Notes: a model not told the origin generated them from the sequence alone. A stretch of 14,195 bases of DNA from Oscillospiraceae bacterium (GCA_016296235.1 JAEDJR010000030.1:1-14195); one strand, 5' to 3'; numbered from the stretch's first letter, positions 1-8,299 are shown. Program-made: numbers and translations.

Positions 1-557
1 CCGCCGGCAGCCTTGATCTTCACATGGGGCGCCACATGGGCGGCGAACAGCTCCACATCGTGGAAGGTGGCGCCGGCCTTGGAGAAGCCCGTGGAGGTCT
101 TGATATACTCCGCGCCGGAGGCGGAGACGATCTCGCACAGCTTGACCTTTTCCTCGTCGGTCAGCAGGCAGGTCTCGATGATGACCTTCAGCAGCTTGCC
201 CTGGCAGGCCTCCTTGATGGCCTTGATTTCCGCCAGCAGATCGTCCCACCGGCAGTCCTTGGCCCAGCCGATGTTGATGACCATGTCGATTTCATCGGCG
301 CCGTTGGCCACGGCGTCCCGGGTCTCAAAGCACTTGGTGGCCGTGGTGGAATAGCCGTTGGGGAAGCCGATGACGGTGCAGATGGCCAGACGGTCGCCTA
401 CATAGTCCTTGGCCTGCTTCACATAGGAAGCCGGAATGCAGACGGAGGCGGTCTTGTACTTCATGCCGTCGTCGCAGATCGCCCGGATTTCCTCCCAGGT
501 GGCAGTCTGCGCCAGGAGGGTGTGGTCACAGTGGGACAGGATAGTTTTCAGTTCCAT
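1..557 (-). CDS. deoC: deoxyribose-phosphate aldolase, 3' end missing
   Basis: Cleaves 2-deoxyribose-5-phosphate to glyceraldehyde-3-phosphate and acetaldehyde in cytoplasmic deoxynucleoside catabolism. The window edge removes the C-terminus: 185 complete codons are visible of a family length near 215-225. Visible signatures are the Schiff-base lysine in YIKTSTGF (K153), the partner lysine in KIKAAGG (K182) and the acidic residue in EIDMVIN (D91), matching K167, K201 and D102 of the E. coli enzyme. I read the gene directly from the minus strand. The ATG at 557 has an AGAGG ribosome binding site about 7 bases upstream, inside the end of ftsH, and starts 2 bases after the ftsH stop, so it is very likely co-transcribed and perhaps translationally coupled. 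Residues after the KxAGG motif cannot be judged. Identity is confident from the two lysine motifs. Confidence 0.95.
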   Translation of the reverse strand, partial: MELKTILSHCDHTLLAQTATWEEIRAICDDGMKYKTASVCIPASYVKQAKDYVGDRLAICTVIGFPNGYSTTATKCFETRDAVANGADEIDMVINIGWAKDCRWDDLLAEIKAIKEACQGKLLKVIIETCLLTDEEKVKLCEIVSASGAEYIKTSTGFSKAGATFHDVELFAAHVAPHVKIKAAG

Positions 558-559
558 AT

Positions 560-2386
560 TCAATCCTCTTTCATGATAGTTTCAAAGGCTGCACGATCCA
601 TGGTCTCATTCTGCAGCAGGTTGTCGGCCACCTTCTGCAGCTTGTCCATGTTCTCCTGCAGCAGCTGGGTACACCGCTCATAGGCCTGGTCAATGATGGC
701 CTTGACCTCTTCGTCGATGTCCCCGGCCACTTTTTCGGAGTAGGACTTGGATTTTTCATAATCGCGGCCGATAAACACTTCGCCGTCGCTGCCGTAGGAC
801 ACGGTGCCCAGGCGCCGGCTCATGCCGTATTTGCTGACCATATCCCGGGCGATGGCCGTGGCCCGTTGGATATCATTGGAAGCGCCGGTGGAAATGTCCT
901 CCAGAACCAGCTGCTCCGCCACCCGGCCGCCCAGCAGAGAGACAATCTGCTCGAACATTTCGTTGCGGGACAGATAGCTCTGGTCATCGGTGGGCAGACT
1001 GATGGTCATACCGCCGGCGCCGCCCCGGGGAATAATGGTAATCTGATGCACAGGGTCGTGGGTGGGCAGGTGGTACATGACCACGGCGTGGCCCGCCTCG
1101 TGGATGGCCGTCAGCCGCCGCTCGTGGGGGCTGACCACCCGGCTGCGCTTCTCCGGGCCGGCGATGACCTTGAGCATGGCGTCCTCCAGGTTGCGGTTGG
1201 TCAGGAAGCGCTGCTTCTCCCGGGCGGCCAGCAGCGCCGCCTCGTTGAGCAGGTTCTCCAGATCCGCACCGGTGAAGCCCGCCGTCGCCTTGGCCAGATT
1301 GGCCAGGTTGACGTCCTCCGCCAACGGCTTATCCTTGGCGTGAACCTTCAGAATGGCCTCCCGGCCCCGCCAATCGGGGCGTCCCACATAGATCTGCCGG
1401 TCGAACCGGCCGGGACGCAGCAGTGCCGGATCCAGGATGTCCTGGCGGTTGGTGGCAGCCATGACGATGACGCCCTCGTTCTTGCCGAAGCCGTCCATTT
1501 CCACCAGGAGCTGATTCAGGGTCTGCTCCCGTTCATCGTGGCCGCCGCCCAGACCGGCGCCCCGGCGGCGTCCCACGGCGTCGATTTCGTCAATGAAGAT
1601 GATGGCGGGCGCCATTTTCTTGGCCTGCTCAAACAGATCCCGGACACGTCCTGCGCCCACGCCCACATACAGCTCCACAAAGTCGGAGCCGGAGATGGAC
1701 AAAAACTGCACGCCGGCTTCCCCGGCCACTGCCCGGGCCAGGAGAGTCTTGCCGGTGCCGGGAGGGCCGACCAGCAGGATTCCCTTGGGAATCCTGGCGC
1801 CCAGGCTGGTAAACCGGGCCGGATCCTGGAGGAATTCCACGATTTCCCGCAGTTCCTCCTTCTCCTCATCGGCGCCGGCCACATCGGCAAAAGTCACCCG
1901 GCGGCTTCCGGCGCTGCCGGTCCGGGCGTTGGCCTTGGAGAACTTCGCCATGGAGTTCTGTCCGCCGTTGGAACGGTTTATCATCACGACGATGGCATAG
2001 ACCAGCACCAGGCCCAGAATCAGATAGGGCAAAATCACCGCCCAGTTGATGGTCTCCCGGGCAGGGGGATAGTCATAGTCCTCCAGGGTGCCGTCTGCCG
2101 CCTGTTGGCGGATCAGGCTGTCCAGATCCTGGTGAAACTGCTCCGTGCTGCCGATACTGGCCGAAGCAGTCTGCCCTTCCCCCTTGGAATACAGCTCCAT
2201 GGTCAGATCGCCATCGGAGGTCAGGGAGAATTTCCGCACATCACCGGCTTCAAACAGCTCCACCACCTGGGCATAGGTCAGCTGGTCGCCCGCTGCGGGA
2301 GCCAGCACCTGGGACAGCACCAGCAGAAGCAGCACCAAAACCCCCAGATAGGCCAGCATCCCCATGGGATTCATTTGCTTTTTCAA
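560..2386 (-). CDS. ftsH: ATP-dependent zinc metalloprotease FtsH
   Basis: Membrane-anchored AAA+ protease (608 aa) that extracts and degrades membrane and regulatory proteins as a hexamer. Segments in order: TM1 about residues 10-30; an outer domain about 31-112; TM2 about 115-136; the AAA module with Walker A GPPGTGKT (207-214), Walker B IIFIDEID (262-269) and second region of homology (312-330); then the peptidase with zinc motif HEAGH (429-433) and likely third ligand D505. The pore loop reads YVGVGA (240-245), with Tyr where many homologues have Phe. The start is TTG at 2386: AAGGAG lies 8 bases upstream, whereas the next in-frame ATG (residue 5) would be 20 bases from it. It begins 12 bases after hpt and its ribosome binding site abuts the hpt stop. 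The tail is short, without the long charged extension of some homologues. Confidence 0.97.
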   Translation of the reverse strand: MKKQMNPMGMLAYLGVLVLLLLVLSQVLAPAAGDQLTYAQVVELFEAGDVRKFSLTSDGDLTMELYSKGEGQTASASIGSTEQFHQDLDSLIRQQAADGTLEDYDYPPARETINWAVILPYLILGLVLVYAIVVMINRSNGGQNSMAKFSKANARTGSAGSRRVTFADVAGADEEKEELREIVEFLQDPARFTSLGARIPKGILLVGPPGTGKTLLARAVAGEAGVQFLSISGSDFVELYVGVGAGRVRDLFEQAKKMAPAIIFIDEIDAVGRRRGAGLGGGHDEREQTLNQLLVEMDGFGKNEGVIVMAATNRQDILDPALLRPGRFDRQIYVGRPDWRGREAILKVHAKDKPLAEDVNLANLAKATAGFTGADLENLLNEAALLAAREKQRFLTNRNLEDAMLKVIAGPEKRSRVVSPHERRLTAIHEAGHAVVMYHLPTHDPVHQITIIPRGGAGGMTISLPTDDQSYLSRNEMFEQIVSLLGGRVAEQLVLEDISTGASNDIQRATAIARDMVSKYGMSRRLGTVSYGSDGEVFIGRDYEKSKSYSEKVAGDIDEEVKAIIDQAYERCTQLLQENMDKLQKVADNLLQNETMDRAAFETIMKED

Positions 2387-2394
2387 ACGCGTTT

Positions 2395-2400
2395 CTCCTT
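2395..2400 (-). promoter_or_regulatory. ribosome binding site fixing the TTG start of ftsH
   Basis: AAGGAG on the minus strand, 8 bases before TTG at 2386. It abuts the hpt stop codon (2399-2401), so terminating hpt ribosomes would pass directly over it. The spacing favours TTG over the ATG four codons downstream. Confidence 0.75.
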
Positions 2401-2959
2401 ACTTATCCTGATACACGCTGGGCTTCAGCACGCCCACGAAGGGCAGATTGCGGTAATAATCTTCATAATCCAGGCCGTAACCCACCACAAAGGCATCCGG
2501 GATGGTGAAGCAGACGTAATCCGCCTGCAGATCCTCCTGACGGCCGCTGGGCTTGTCCAGCAGCGTGCAGATCTTCACGGACCGGGGATTTCTGGCCCGG
2601 AACATGTCCACAATCAGCTTCAGCGTCCGGCCGGAATCCAGGATATCCTCCAGGATCAGCACGTCCCGGCCCTGGATATCGTGGTCGATGTCCTTGCGGA
2701 AGGTCAGCTTGCCCGTGGAAGCCGTGCCGCCCTCATAGGACGTGACGCACATGAAGTCCTCCTGCAGCGGGATGGTGATGGCCTGGGCCATGGCGGCGTA
2801 AAACGGCACCACGCCCTTCAGAACGCCCACCAGGATGGGGCATTTGCCGCGGTAATCCTCGCTGATCTGCGCGCCCACCTCTTTGATTCGCTTCTGGATG
2901 TCCTCCTGGCTGACAAGAACCTGTTCAATATCCTCCAGCATATCCATTTTGTTAATCAT
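2399..2959 (-). CDS. hpt: hypoxanthine phosphoribosyltransferase
   Basis: Type I phosphoribosyltransferase of purine salvage (186 aa), converting hypoxanthine (and usually guanine) plus PRPP to IMP/GMP in the cytoplasm. The PRPP-binding signature VLILEDILDSGRTL spans residues 100-113, with the catalytic Asp at 107. LLDKPSGR (133-140) carries the purine-contacting lysine K136. FVVGYGLDY (157-165) followed by YRNLPFVGVL closes the base pocket. Length matches bacterial Hpt (about 175-190). ATG at 2959 has GAGGAGAG 7 bases upstream and overlaps the tilS stop by 8 bases. tilS-hpt-ftsH is a classical Firmicute arrangement, so co-transcription is expected. Xanthine phosphoribosyltransferase is unlikely given the motif set. 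Confidence 0.95.
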   Translation of the reverse strand: MINKMDMLEDIEQVLVSQEDIQKRIKEVGAQISEDYRGKCPILVGVLKGVVPFYAAMAQAITIPLQEDFMCVTSYEGGTASTGKLTFRKDIDHDIQGRDVLILEDILDSGRTLKLIVDMFRARNPRSVKICTLLDKPSGRQEDLQADYVCFTIPDAFVVGYGLDYEDYYRNLPFVGVLKPSVYQDK

Positions 2960-4298
2960 GGCTTTTCTCTCCTCTGCACCATTTCAATTTTACAATCAGG
3001 GCCCGGTCTCCCAGCCGGGCTGTCCATAGGGGATCTGCCCCCAGACCATATACTGCCAGAATTGCCGTCCCATCCGTGATTACCGGCGTGATTTCCCGGC
3101 GGGCCGCCGGGATTTTCCGGTCGATCATCAGCCGCTTGACGGACTTGCATCCGCCTGGCAGACGCAGCCGGTCTCCCGGCTCCCGGGGACGGACACAGAT
3201 GATGGGATTTGGACTTATCATATCACATTTCAGAGCAAAAGTGGACATGGAATCCACGGTTTTTTCCAAAAAAACAGGTCCTTCCACGGAAACAGTCAGC
3301 TCCGCCTCCGGCAGCGCCGCCGTTTCTCCCGGACGCAGGGTCACCGGTGCGAAGCGGCGGGACGGTTCGTTCCGCTCCAGCCGCAGAAAGCCGTAGGTTC
3401 TCCTGGCTTCCAGGTTCCCGGGCAGCGTCACGGCCGCAGTGCCGGACAAGTCCCACAGCAGCTGCTCCACCGCTTCCACATGGGCCATGGAGGGCTTGGG
3501 AATCTCCAGAATCTCCCGGATGGCCCGGCGGCGCAGCACCGGGGATGCCTCCCGCAGCACCCGGCAGTCGCAGCCCTCTGGCCCGGCAGCCCGCTCCAGC
3601 AGGGCCTGGGTCTGTTCCCGGAGGAACGCCTCGTCCTGGCGCAGCAGGGCCGTCATGCGGCCCACGGTTCCGGCCAGATTGGGGTTCTCCTGCCGCAGAA
3701 GAGGCGTCACATGGTGGCGCAGGCGGTTGCGCAGGGCGTCGTCTTCCCCGTTGCTCCCGTCCTCCCGGTGGGGCAGGTTCTGCTCCGCCAGATAGGCTTC
3801 GATCTCCTGCCGGGTCACGGACAGCAGCGGGCGAACGATCCGCCCCTGCCGGGGCGCCATGGCCGCCAGGCCACGCAGTCCCGTGCCGCGGATCAGGTTC
3901 AGCAGCACCGTCTCCACCTGGTCGTCGGCGTTGTGAGCCACGGCCACCAGGCCCGGCTGAGCCAGCAGAAAGGCATAGCGCATCCGGCGGGCCGCTTCCT
4001 CGATGCTCTCCCCGGTTTCGGCCGACCGGGCCGCCACCTCTCCCCGTCCCACGGTCAGGGGAATCTCCCAGGAAGCGCACAGCCTGCGGACGAAGGCCTC
4101 GTCCTCCTCAGAGTCCGCTCCCCGCAGGCAGTGGTTGTAATGGGCCGCCGTCAGCCGGATTCCCAGGGTTTCCCGCAGGGACAGCAAGCAATGGAGCATG
4201 GCCACGGAGTCCGCTCCGCCGGAGACGGCGCAGACCACCCGGCCGCCCGGCTCCAGCAGTCCCTCCCGGCGGCACCAATCCAGAACCTTATCCCTCAC
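2952..4298 (-). CDS. tilS: tRNA(Ile)-lysidine synthase
   Basis: ATP-dependent enzyme that converts C34 of the CAU-anticodon isoleucine tRNA to lysidine, so that it reads AUA. Essential in nearly all bacteria. The 448-aa product has the N-type ATP pyrophosphatase P-loop SGGADS at residues 26-31, the HNADDQVETVLLNLIRGTG block (122-140), a substrate-binding middle domain, and the C-terminal domain with IICVRPREPGDRLRLPGG then CKSVKRLMIDRKIP (366-397). The open frame extends upstream to 4541, but that part is a shadow of dnaB. I chose GTG at 4298, which starts the recognisable protein (VRDKVLDW) and overlaps the dnaB stop by 11 bases. Its ribosome binding site (GGGAG, 10 bases away) is only fair, so translational coupling to dnaB is plausible. 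It overlaps hpt by 8 bases downstream. Confidence 0.95.
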   Translation of the reverse strand: MRDKVLDWCRREGLLEPGGRVVCAVSGGADSVAMLHCLLSLRETLGIRLTAAHYNHCLRGADSEEDEAFVRRLCASWEIPLTVGRGEVAARSAETGESIEEAARRMRYAFLLAQPGLVAVAHNADDQVETVLLNLIRGTGLRGLAAMAPRQGRIVRPLLSVTRQEIEAYLAEQNLPHREDGSNGEDDALRNRLRHHVTPLLRQENPNLAGTVGRMTALLRQDEAFLREQTQALLERAAGPEGCDCRVLREASPVLRRRAIREILEIPKPSMAHVEAVEQLLWDLSGTAAVTLPGNLEARRTYGFLRLERNEPSRRFAPVTLRPGETAALPEAELTVSVEGPVFLEKTVDSMSTFALKCDMISPNPIICVRPREPGDRLRLPGGCKSVKRLMIDRKIPAARREITPVITDGTAILAVYGLGADPLWTARLGDRALIVKLKWCRGEKSHD

Positions 4299-5634
4299 TG
4301 TGCTTCCACTCCCGGTCTGCGAAGGTGGTGAACTGGGGCAGCCACTGGACCTTGACGGTGCCGGTTTCCCCGTGGCGGTTCTTGGCCACGATGATCTCTG
4401 CCACATTTTTCTCTTCCGAATTGGGATTGTAATAGTCGTCGCGGTAGATAAACAGCACCTCGTCGGCGTCCTGCTCAATGGCGCCGGATTCGCGCAGGTC
4501 CGACAGCATGGGCCGCTTATCCGTACGGCTTTCGTTGGCACGGCTCAGCTGGCTCAGGCAGATCACGGGCACGTTCAGCTCCTTGGCCATGATTTTCAGG
4601 GCCCGGGAGATGTCGCTGACCACCTGGACACGGTTGGCGTTGTTGGAGCTTTGCCCCATACCGGCGGAGGTCATCAGCTGCAGATAGTCGATGAGCACCA
4701 GGCCCAGATTGTCCAGGCGGCGGCACTTGGCGTTCATCTCCGCCACGGAAATGGAGGGATTGTCGTCCACCCGGATGTCGGTCTGGCTCAGGGCCGAGGA
4801 GGCAATGCCGATTTTCGTCCACTCCTCCTCCGTCAGCTTGCCGGTGACCAGCTTCTGGTTGTCCACGAAGCTCTCGTTGGACAACAGGCGCATGGCCAGC
4901 TGCTCCCGGGACATTTCCAGGGAGAAGAAGGCCACGGTTTTATCGGTTTTCTTGGCCACGGCCAGGGCGATATTCAACGCGATGGAGGTCTTGCCCATAC
5001 CGGGACGGGCGGCAATCAGCAGCAGATCGGACTTGTTCAGGCCGTTGATCTTGGCGTCCAGATCCCGCAGGCCCGTGGACAGGCCGGGGAAAGCGTTGTC
5101 CGACTGGCTCAGCTCGTCCAGGCGGTCGAAGACGTTGACCAGCACCATGCCGATGTGCTGCAGGCTGTCGCCTGAATTGCCGCTGCGCAGGGCATAGATC
5201 TTCTTCTCGGCGTTCTCCATGATCTCCGAGGCGGTTCCCACGCCCTCAAACACCGTCTCGCGGATATCTCCGGCGGCCACGGCCAGATTGCGCATCAGGG
5301 CCTTATCCTTGACGATGGATGCATACTGGGCCACATTGGCGGCCGTGGGGGTGATCTCCATGAGCTGCATGAGGTAATTGGCCGTTTTTTCGTCCCCCAC
5401 GCCCCGCTGCTTCAGCTTCTCCAGCACCGTCACCGGGTCGATGATCTCGGAGAAGTTGAACATGGTGTAGATCGTCTCGTAGATTTCCCTATTCTGCTGC
5501 AGGAAAAAATCGTCGGGCCGCAGCATCCCGATGACCTCCGCCACACAGCGGCTGTCAATGAGCATGGAGCCCAGCACCGATTGCTCCGCCTCCAAAGAGT
5601 GCGGCAGCTGCCGGGAAAGCAGTTCTTCTTCCAT
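4288..5634 (-). CDS. dnaB: replicative DNA helicase
   Basis: Hexameric replication-fork helicase (448 aa; named DnaC in Bacillus). The N-terminal domain begins PHSLEAEQSVLGSML (residues 11-25), as in DnaB proteins. The RecA-like motor has Walker A ARPGMGKTS (209-217), catalytic Glu in FFSLEMSREQ (E240), Walker B LVLIDYLQL (312-320), the SQLSRANESR segment (361-370) and a likely arginine finger in AKNRHGETG (R420). The ATG at 5634 is chosen because GGAGG lies 5 bases upstream and homology starts right after it. The open frame runs on to 5733, but those 33 codons come from a palindromic repeat. The gene follows rplI, as in many Firmicutes, and overlaps tilS by 11 bases. Confidence 0.97.
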   Translation of the reverse strand: MEEELLSRQLPHSLEAEQSVLGSMLIDSRCVAEVIGMLRPDDFFLQQNREIYETIYTMFNFSEIIDPVTVLEKLKQRGVGDEKTANYLMQLMEITPTAANVAQYASIVKDKALMRNLAVAAGDIRETVFEGVGTASEIMENAEKKIYALRSGNSGDSLQHIGMVLVNVFDRLDELSQSDNAFPGLSTGLRDLDAKINGLNKSDLLLIAARPGMGKTSIALNIALAVAKKTDKTVAFFSLEMSREQLAMRLLSNESFVDNQKLVTGKLTEEEWTKIGIASSALSQTDIRVDDNPSISVAEMNAKCRRLDNLGLVLIDYLQLMTSAGMGQSSNNANRVQVVSDISRALKIMAKELNVPVICLSQLSRANESRTDKRPMLSDLRESGAIEQDADEVLFIYRDDYYNPNSEEKNVAEIIVAKNRHGETGTVKVQWLPQFTTFADREWKHSEG

Positions 5635-5682
5635 AGGAACCTCCGGACTTGGGAAATGAAGAAATTGCGCAGAGGCCCTCGT

Positions 5683-5820
5683 CCCCCCTCTCCAGGGGGG
5701 TGGCCTGCAAAGCAGGCCGGAGGGTTGCTGCATACTGGCTGTTGTATCGTTGAACCGAAAACTGCTCGTCGATACAACCCCCAGTCAGGCCTTCGGCCTG
5801 CCAGCCCCCTGGGGAGGGGG
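5683..5820. repeat. MITE-like palindromic repeat between rplI and dnaB
   Basis: A 138-base element with imperfect inverted ends of about 45 bases. Each end is built as a C-run/G-run hairpin, a second hairpin, then a GGGTTG-type motif facing inward. On the left, CCCCCC/GGGGGG (5683-5700) is followed by GGCCTGC-AAA-GCAGGCC (702-718 of the 5000s). On the right, CAGGCC-TTC-GGCCTG (5786-5800) is followed by CCCCC/GGGGG (5805-5820). The core carries a shorter inverted pair, TTGTATCG/CGATACAA (about 5742-5777). The same architecture recurs at 14049-14168. It has no coding capacity and so is non-autonomous. It fills most of the 206-base gap inside an otherwise gap-free operon, and its hairpins may affect transcript stability or attenuation. 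Confidence 0.85.
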
Positions 5821-5840
5821 CACAAGGAGGCGTTCCGTCG

Positions 5841-6287
5841 TTACGCTTCCTTGATCTCCACCGTCAGATCGGCGTTGACTTCGTAGCCCAGCTTGCAGGT
5901 GACGGTGTAGGTTCCCACGTTCTTGATGGGCTCCTTCAGGACAATCTTGCGCTTGTCCAGCTGGATTTTGTGCTGTTTTTCCAGGGCGTCGGCAATTTCC
6001 GCGTTGGTGACGGAGCCGAACAGACGGCCCGCGCCGCCGCCCTTGGCCGTGACCACCAGAGTCATTTCCTTCAGAACCTTGCTCAGGGCCAGAGCCTGCT
6101 CCCGCTCCTTCTGGCGCTTTTCCTGGGCGGCCTTGTCGTTCATTTTCATGGTGTTGATATTGTCGGCAGTGGCCTCCTGGGCCAGCTTCCGGGGCAGCAG
6201 GAAGTTGCGGGCATAGCCGTCGGACACGTCCAGCAGCTGGCCCTTCTTGCCCTGACCTTTGACATCTTGCAGCAGAATCACTTTCAT
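5841..6287 (-). CDS. rplI: 50S ribosomal protein L9
   Basis: Large-subunit protein bL9 (148 aa, the usual length), which binds 23S rRNA near the L1 stalk and limits frameshifting. The N-domain opens MKVILLQDVKGQGKKG and contains DVSDGYARNFLLPRKLA (residues 20-36), the L9 signature. A charged connecting helix spans about 41-75. The C-domain contains GRLFGSVTNAEIADAL (87-102). ATG at 6287 is preceded by AAGGAG about 10 bases upstream. It starts 32 bases after the gdpP stop and lies upstream of dnaB, the standard gdpP-rplI-dnaB order of Firmicutes. Expression is presumably from the promoter ahead of gdpP, as I see no promoter in the 32-base gap. Confidence 0.98.
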   Translation of the reverse strand: MKVILLQDVKGQGKKGQLLDVSDGYARNFLLPRKLAQEATADNINTMKMNDKAAQEKRQKEREQALALSKVLKEMTLVVTAKGGGAGRLFGSVTNAEIADALEKQHKIQLDKRKIVLKEPIKNVGTYTVTCKLGYEVNADLTVEIKEA

Positions 6288-6319
6288 GGTTGGTTTTCTC
6301 CTTGATATCGTTTCAATAC

Positions 6320-8299
6320 TTAGTTTTCGTAGAATTTATCAATGCTGGCCACCAGCTCGCGCAGGACGGTCTGCATATCCTTGCCGGGAATCTGGGCGCC
6401 GGCGATGGCGGCATTGCCGCCGCCTCCCAGGGCCTCCAGGATCACCTGCACATTGGCCTCGCCGATGGAACGGGCGGATATGATGATCCGCTCGCCGTCG
6501 GGGAACAGCACGAAGGAGGCGGTGATGCCCTTGATGTTCAGCAGCTCATCCGCCGCCTGAGCCGCCATGGGCCGGGGCACCGTATAGGACAGGGCGGCGA
6601 TGGCCAGCTCGTTGCGGTACAGCCGGGCGGCCTGGACGATCTGATAGCGGGAAACCGTGTCGTTCAGGTCGTTCTGGAAGAGCTTTTTCACGTCCACCGT
6701 GTCGGCGCCGGCCCGCCGCAGGAAGGCTGCGGCCTCGAAGGTCCGGGATCCGGTGCGGACGGAGAAGTTCTTGGTGTCCAGCACGATGCCGGCCAGCAGG
6801 GCCTGGGCTTCCATGGGCCGGATATCCTTGGGCTCCACGGCGTACTGGAGAATCTCCGATACCAGCTCCGACGCCGAGGAGGCGAAGGTCTCGTGGAGGC
6901 TCAGCACCACCTGGTCGATGTAGTCGGCGGCACGGCGATGGTGATCGATCACCGCAACGCGGTTGATGCTCTCCAGCAGGGCCTTGCTCTCCACCTGGTC
7001 GGGCCGGTTGGTGTCCACCACGATCAGCAGGCTGCGGCTGTCCGCCGCCAGCAGGGCGTCCTCTCCGGAGAGGAACAGGCCGTCGTATTCCGGATCGTCC
7101 CGCAGCCGCTCCAGCAGAGATTGGGCCGCGTTGACCTCCTGATCCAGAACCACCTTGACGGTCTTGCCCCGTTTGCGGCAGATGGTCACCAGACCCATGG
7201 CGGCGCCCAAAGCGTCCAGGTCCGCCATGCGGTGGCCCATGACAAAAATCATGCTGGACTGGTTGATGAGCTCCGTCAGGGAGCTGGCGATGACCCGGGC
7301 CTTGACCTTGGTGCGGCGCTCGGTTTCCTTGGTCCGCCCGCCGAAGAAGCTGAAATTGTACCGGTCCTTGATGACCACCTGATCGCCGCCCCGGGACAGA
7401 GCCATTTCAATGGACAAAGACGCGAAGCTGAAGTTCTCCTGGAAGGAGCTGCCGTCCTTGCCGATGCCGATGGACAGGGTGGCCGCCACGCCGGAGGGAT
7501 TGGTGATGGTGCGGATCTCATCCAGCAGGGAGAATTTTCCCTCCTGGAGCCGGGGCAGATCCTTGGCCTCAAACACCAGCAGGTAGCGGTTGCGCTCATA
7601 CTTCCTGAGCAGACCGCCCAGATCCTTGCACCAGTCGCTGATGCGGTCGTTGATCCGGGCGTCCAGACTGGAAATGGCGGAATCCGGCAGGTTGTTGGTC
7701 AGCTCATCGTAATTGTCCACCAGAATTACCGTCACGATGGGACGGGTGCGGACAAATTCGTCCCGGACCTGGAACATCTCGGTCATGTCCGTCAGGTACA
7801 GAGTCGCCAGCAGCAGGGAGGCGTGCTCGTCGTCCGAACGGATCAGATTGCCGTAGACCCGGTAGCGCCGGCCCTGGATTTCCACGTCCTGGGGGCATTC
7901 CGACCGGCCCTCGGTGAGCCAGCGGGTGGAAAACCGGGGCATCACGTCCTCCAGCTTCTGGTGCAGGAAGGAATCCCGCAGGCCGGACACCCGGTAGAAG
8001 CTCTCGTTGGCCCAGACGATCTCCGAATCGCTCATTTTGATGACCGCCATGGGAAACGGGGAACCGGATTTGAAGGCCGTGCCCAGGGAATCCGTGGTGC
8101 TCTGGATATAGTTCATCAGGGATTTTTTCCGCCGGCCGCTGGCGATGCGGTTGTAGACAAACAGACCCACCGTCAGGGCCAGCTCCGCCGCAGCCACGGT
8201 GTACTGCCGCAGGGCCAGGGATACCCCGGCAAACAGCAGCAGCGCCGCGAAATAGAGCCCCATTCCCGGCTCCAGCAGGCGGGACAGCTTCTTATTCAA
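6320..8299 (-). CDS. gdpP: c-di-AMP phosphodiesterase, GdpP (DHH/DHHA1) family
   Basis: Membrane-bound enzyme that hydrolyses c-di-AMP to pApA, setting the level of this osmolyte and cell-wall signal. The 659-aa product shows two membrane helices (about 12-50), a PAS-like domain (about 80-170), a degenerate GGDEF domain ending SRGGDQ (302-307), then the DHH core: MGHRMADLDALG (354-365), VVDTNRP (427-433), IDHH (451-454), D508 in LDTKNF. The DHHA1 tail carries GGGGN (625-629), where the usual fifth residue is His. The frame is open from a TTG at 8320, but I prefer the TTG at 8299 because GGGGGGAG sits 5 bases before it; length then equals Bacillus GdpP. It heads the core operon behind a good promoter and is followed by rplI. 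Confidence 0.95.
   Translation of the reverse strand: MNKKLSRLLEPGMGLYFAALLLFAGVSLALRQYTVAAAELALTVGLFVYNRIASGRRKKSLMNYIQSTTDSLGTAFKSGSPFPMAVIKMSDSEIVWANESFYRVSGLRDSFLHQKLEDVMPRFSTRWLTEGRSECPQDVEIQGRRYRVYGNLIRSDDEHASLLLATLYLTDMTEMFQVRDEFVRTRPIVTVILVDNYDELTNNLPDSAISSLDARINDRISDWCKDLGGLLRKYERNRYLLVFEAKDLPRLQEGKFSLLDEIRTITNPSGVAATLSIGIGKDGSSFQENFSFASLSIEMALSRGGDQVVIKDRYNFSFFGGRTKETERRTKVKARVIASSLTELINQSSMIFVMGHRMADLDALGAAMGLVTICRKRGKTVKVVLDQEVNAAQSLLERLRDDPEYDGLFLSGEDALLAADSRSLLIVVDTNRPDQVESKALLESINRVAVIDHHRRAADYIDQVVLSLHETFASSASELVSEILQYAVEPKDIRPMEAQALLAGIVLDTKNFSVRTGSRTFEAAAFLRRAGADTVDVKKLFQNDLNDTVSRYQIVQAARLYRNELAIAALSYTVPRPMAAQAADELLNIKGITASFVLFPDGERIIISARSIGEANVQVILEALGGGGNAAIAGAQIPGKDMQTVLRELVASIDKFYEN

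Noticed and set aside
866..3079. 737-codon open frame on the plus strand
   Set aside because: It lies opposite ftsH and hpt, which have unmistakable family motifs. Its translation is low in complexity (Gly/His/Gln-rich), typical of an antisense frame in GC-rich DNA.
3209..4432. 407-codon plus-strand frame over tilS and the dnaB end
   Set aside because: A Pro/Ala/Gly/Arg-rich shadow of the tilS reading frame, with no motifs.
4299..4541. N-terminal extension of tilS by 81 codons
   Set aside because: This part is an out-of-frame reading of the dnaB 3' end. TilS homology begins at the GTG at 4298.
5635..5733. N-terminal extension of dnaB by 33 codons
   Set aside because: It derives from the palindromic repeat. 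A GGAGG site 5 bases before the ATG at 5634 sets the start.
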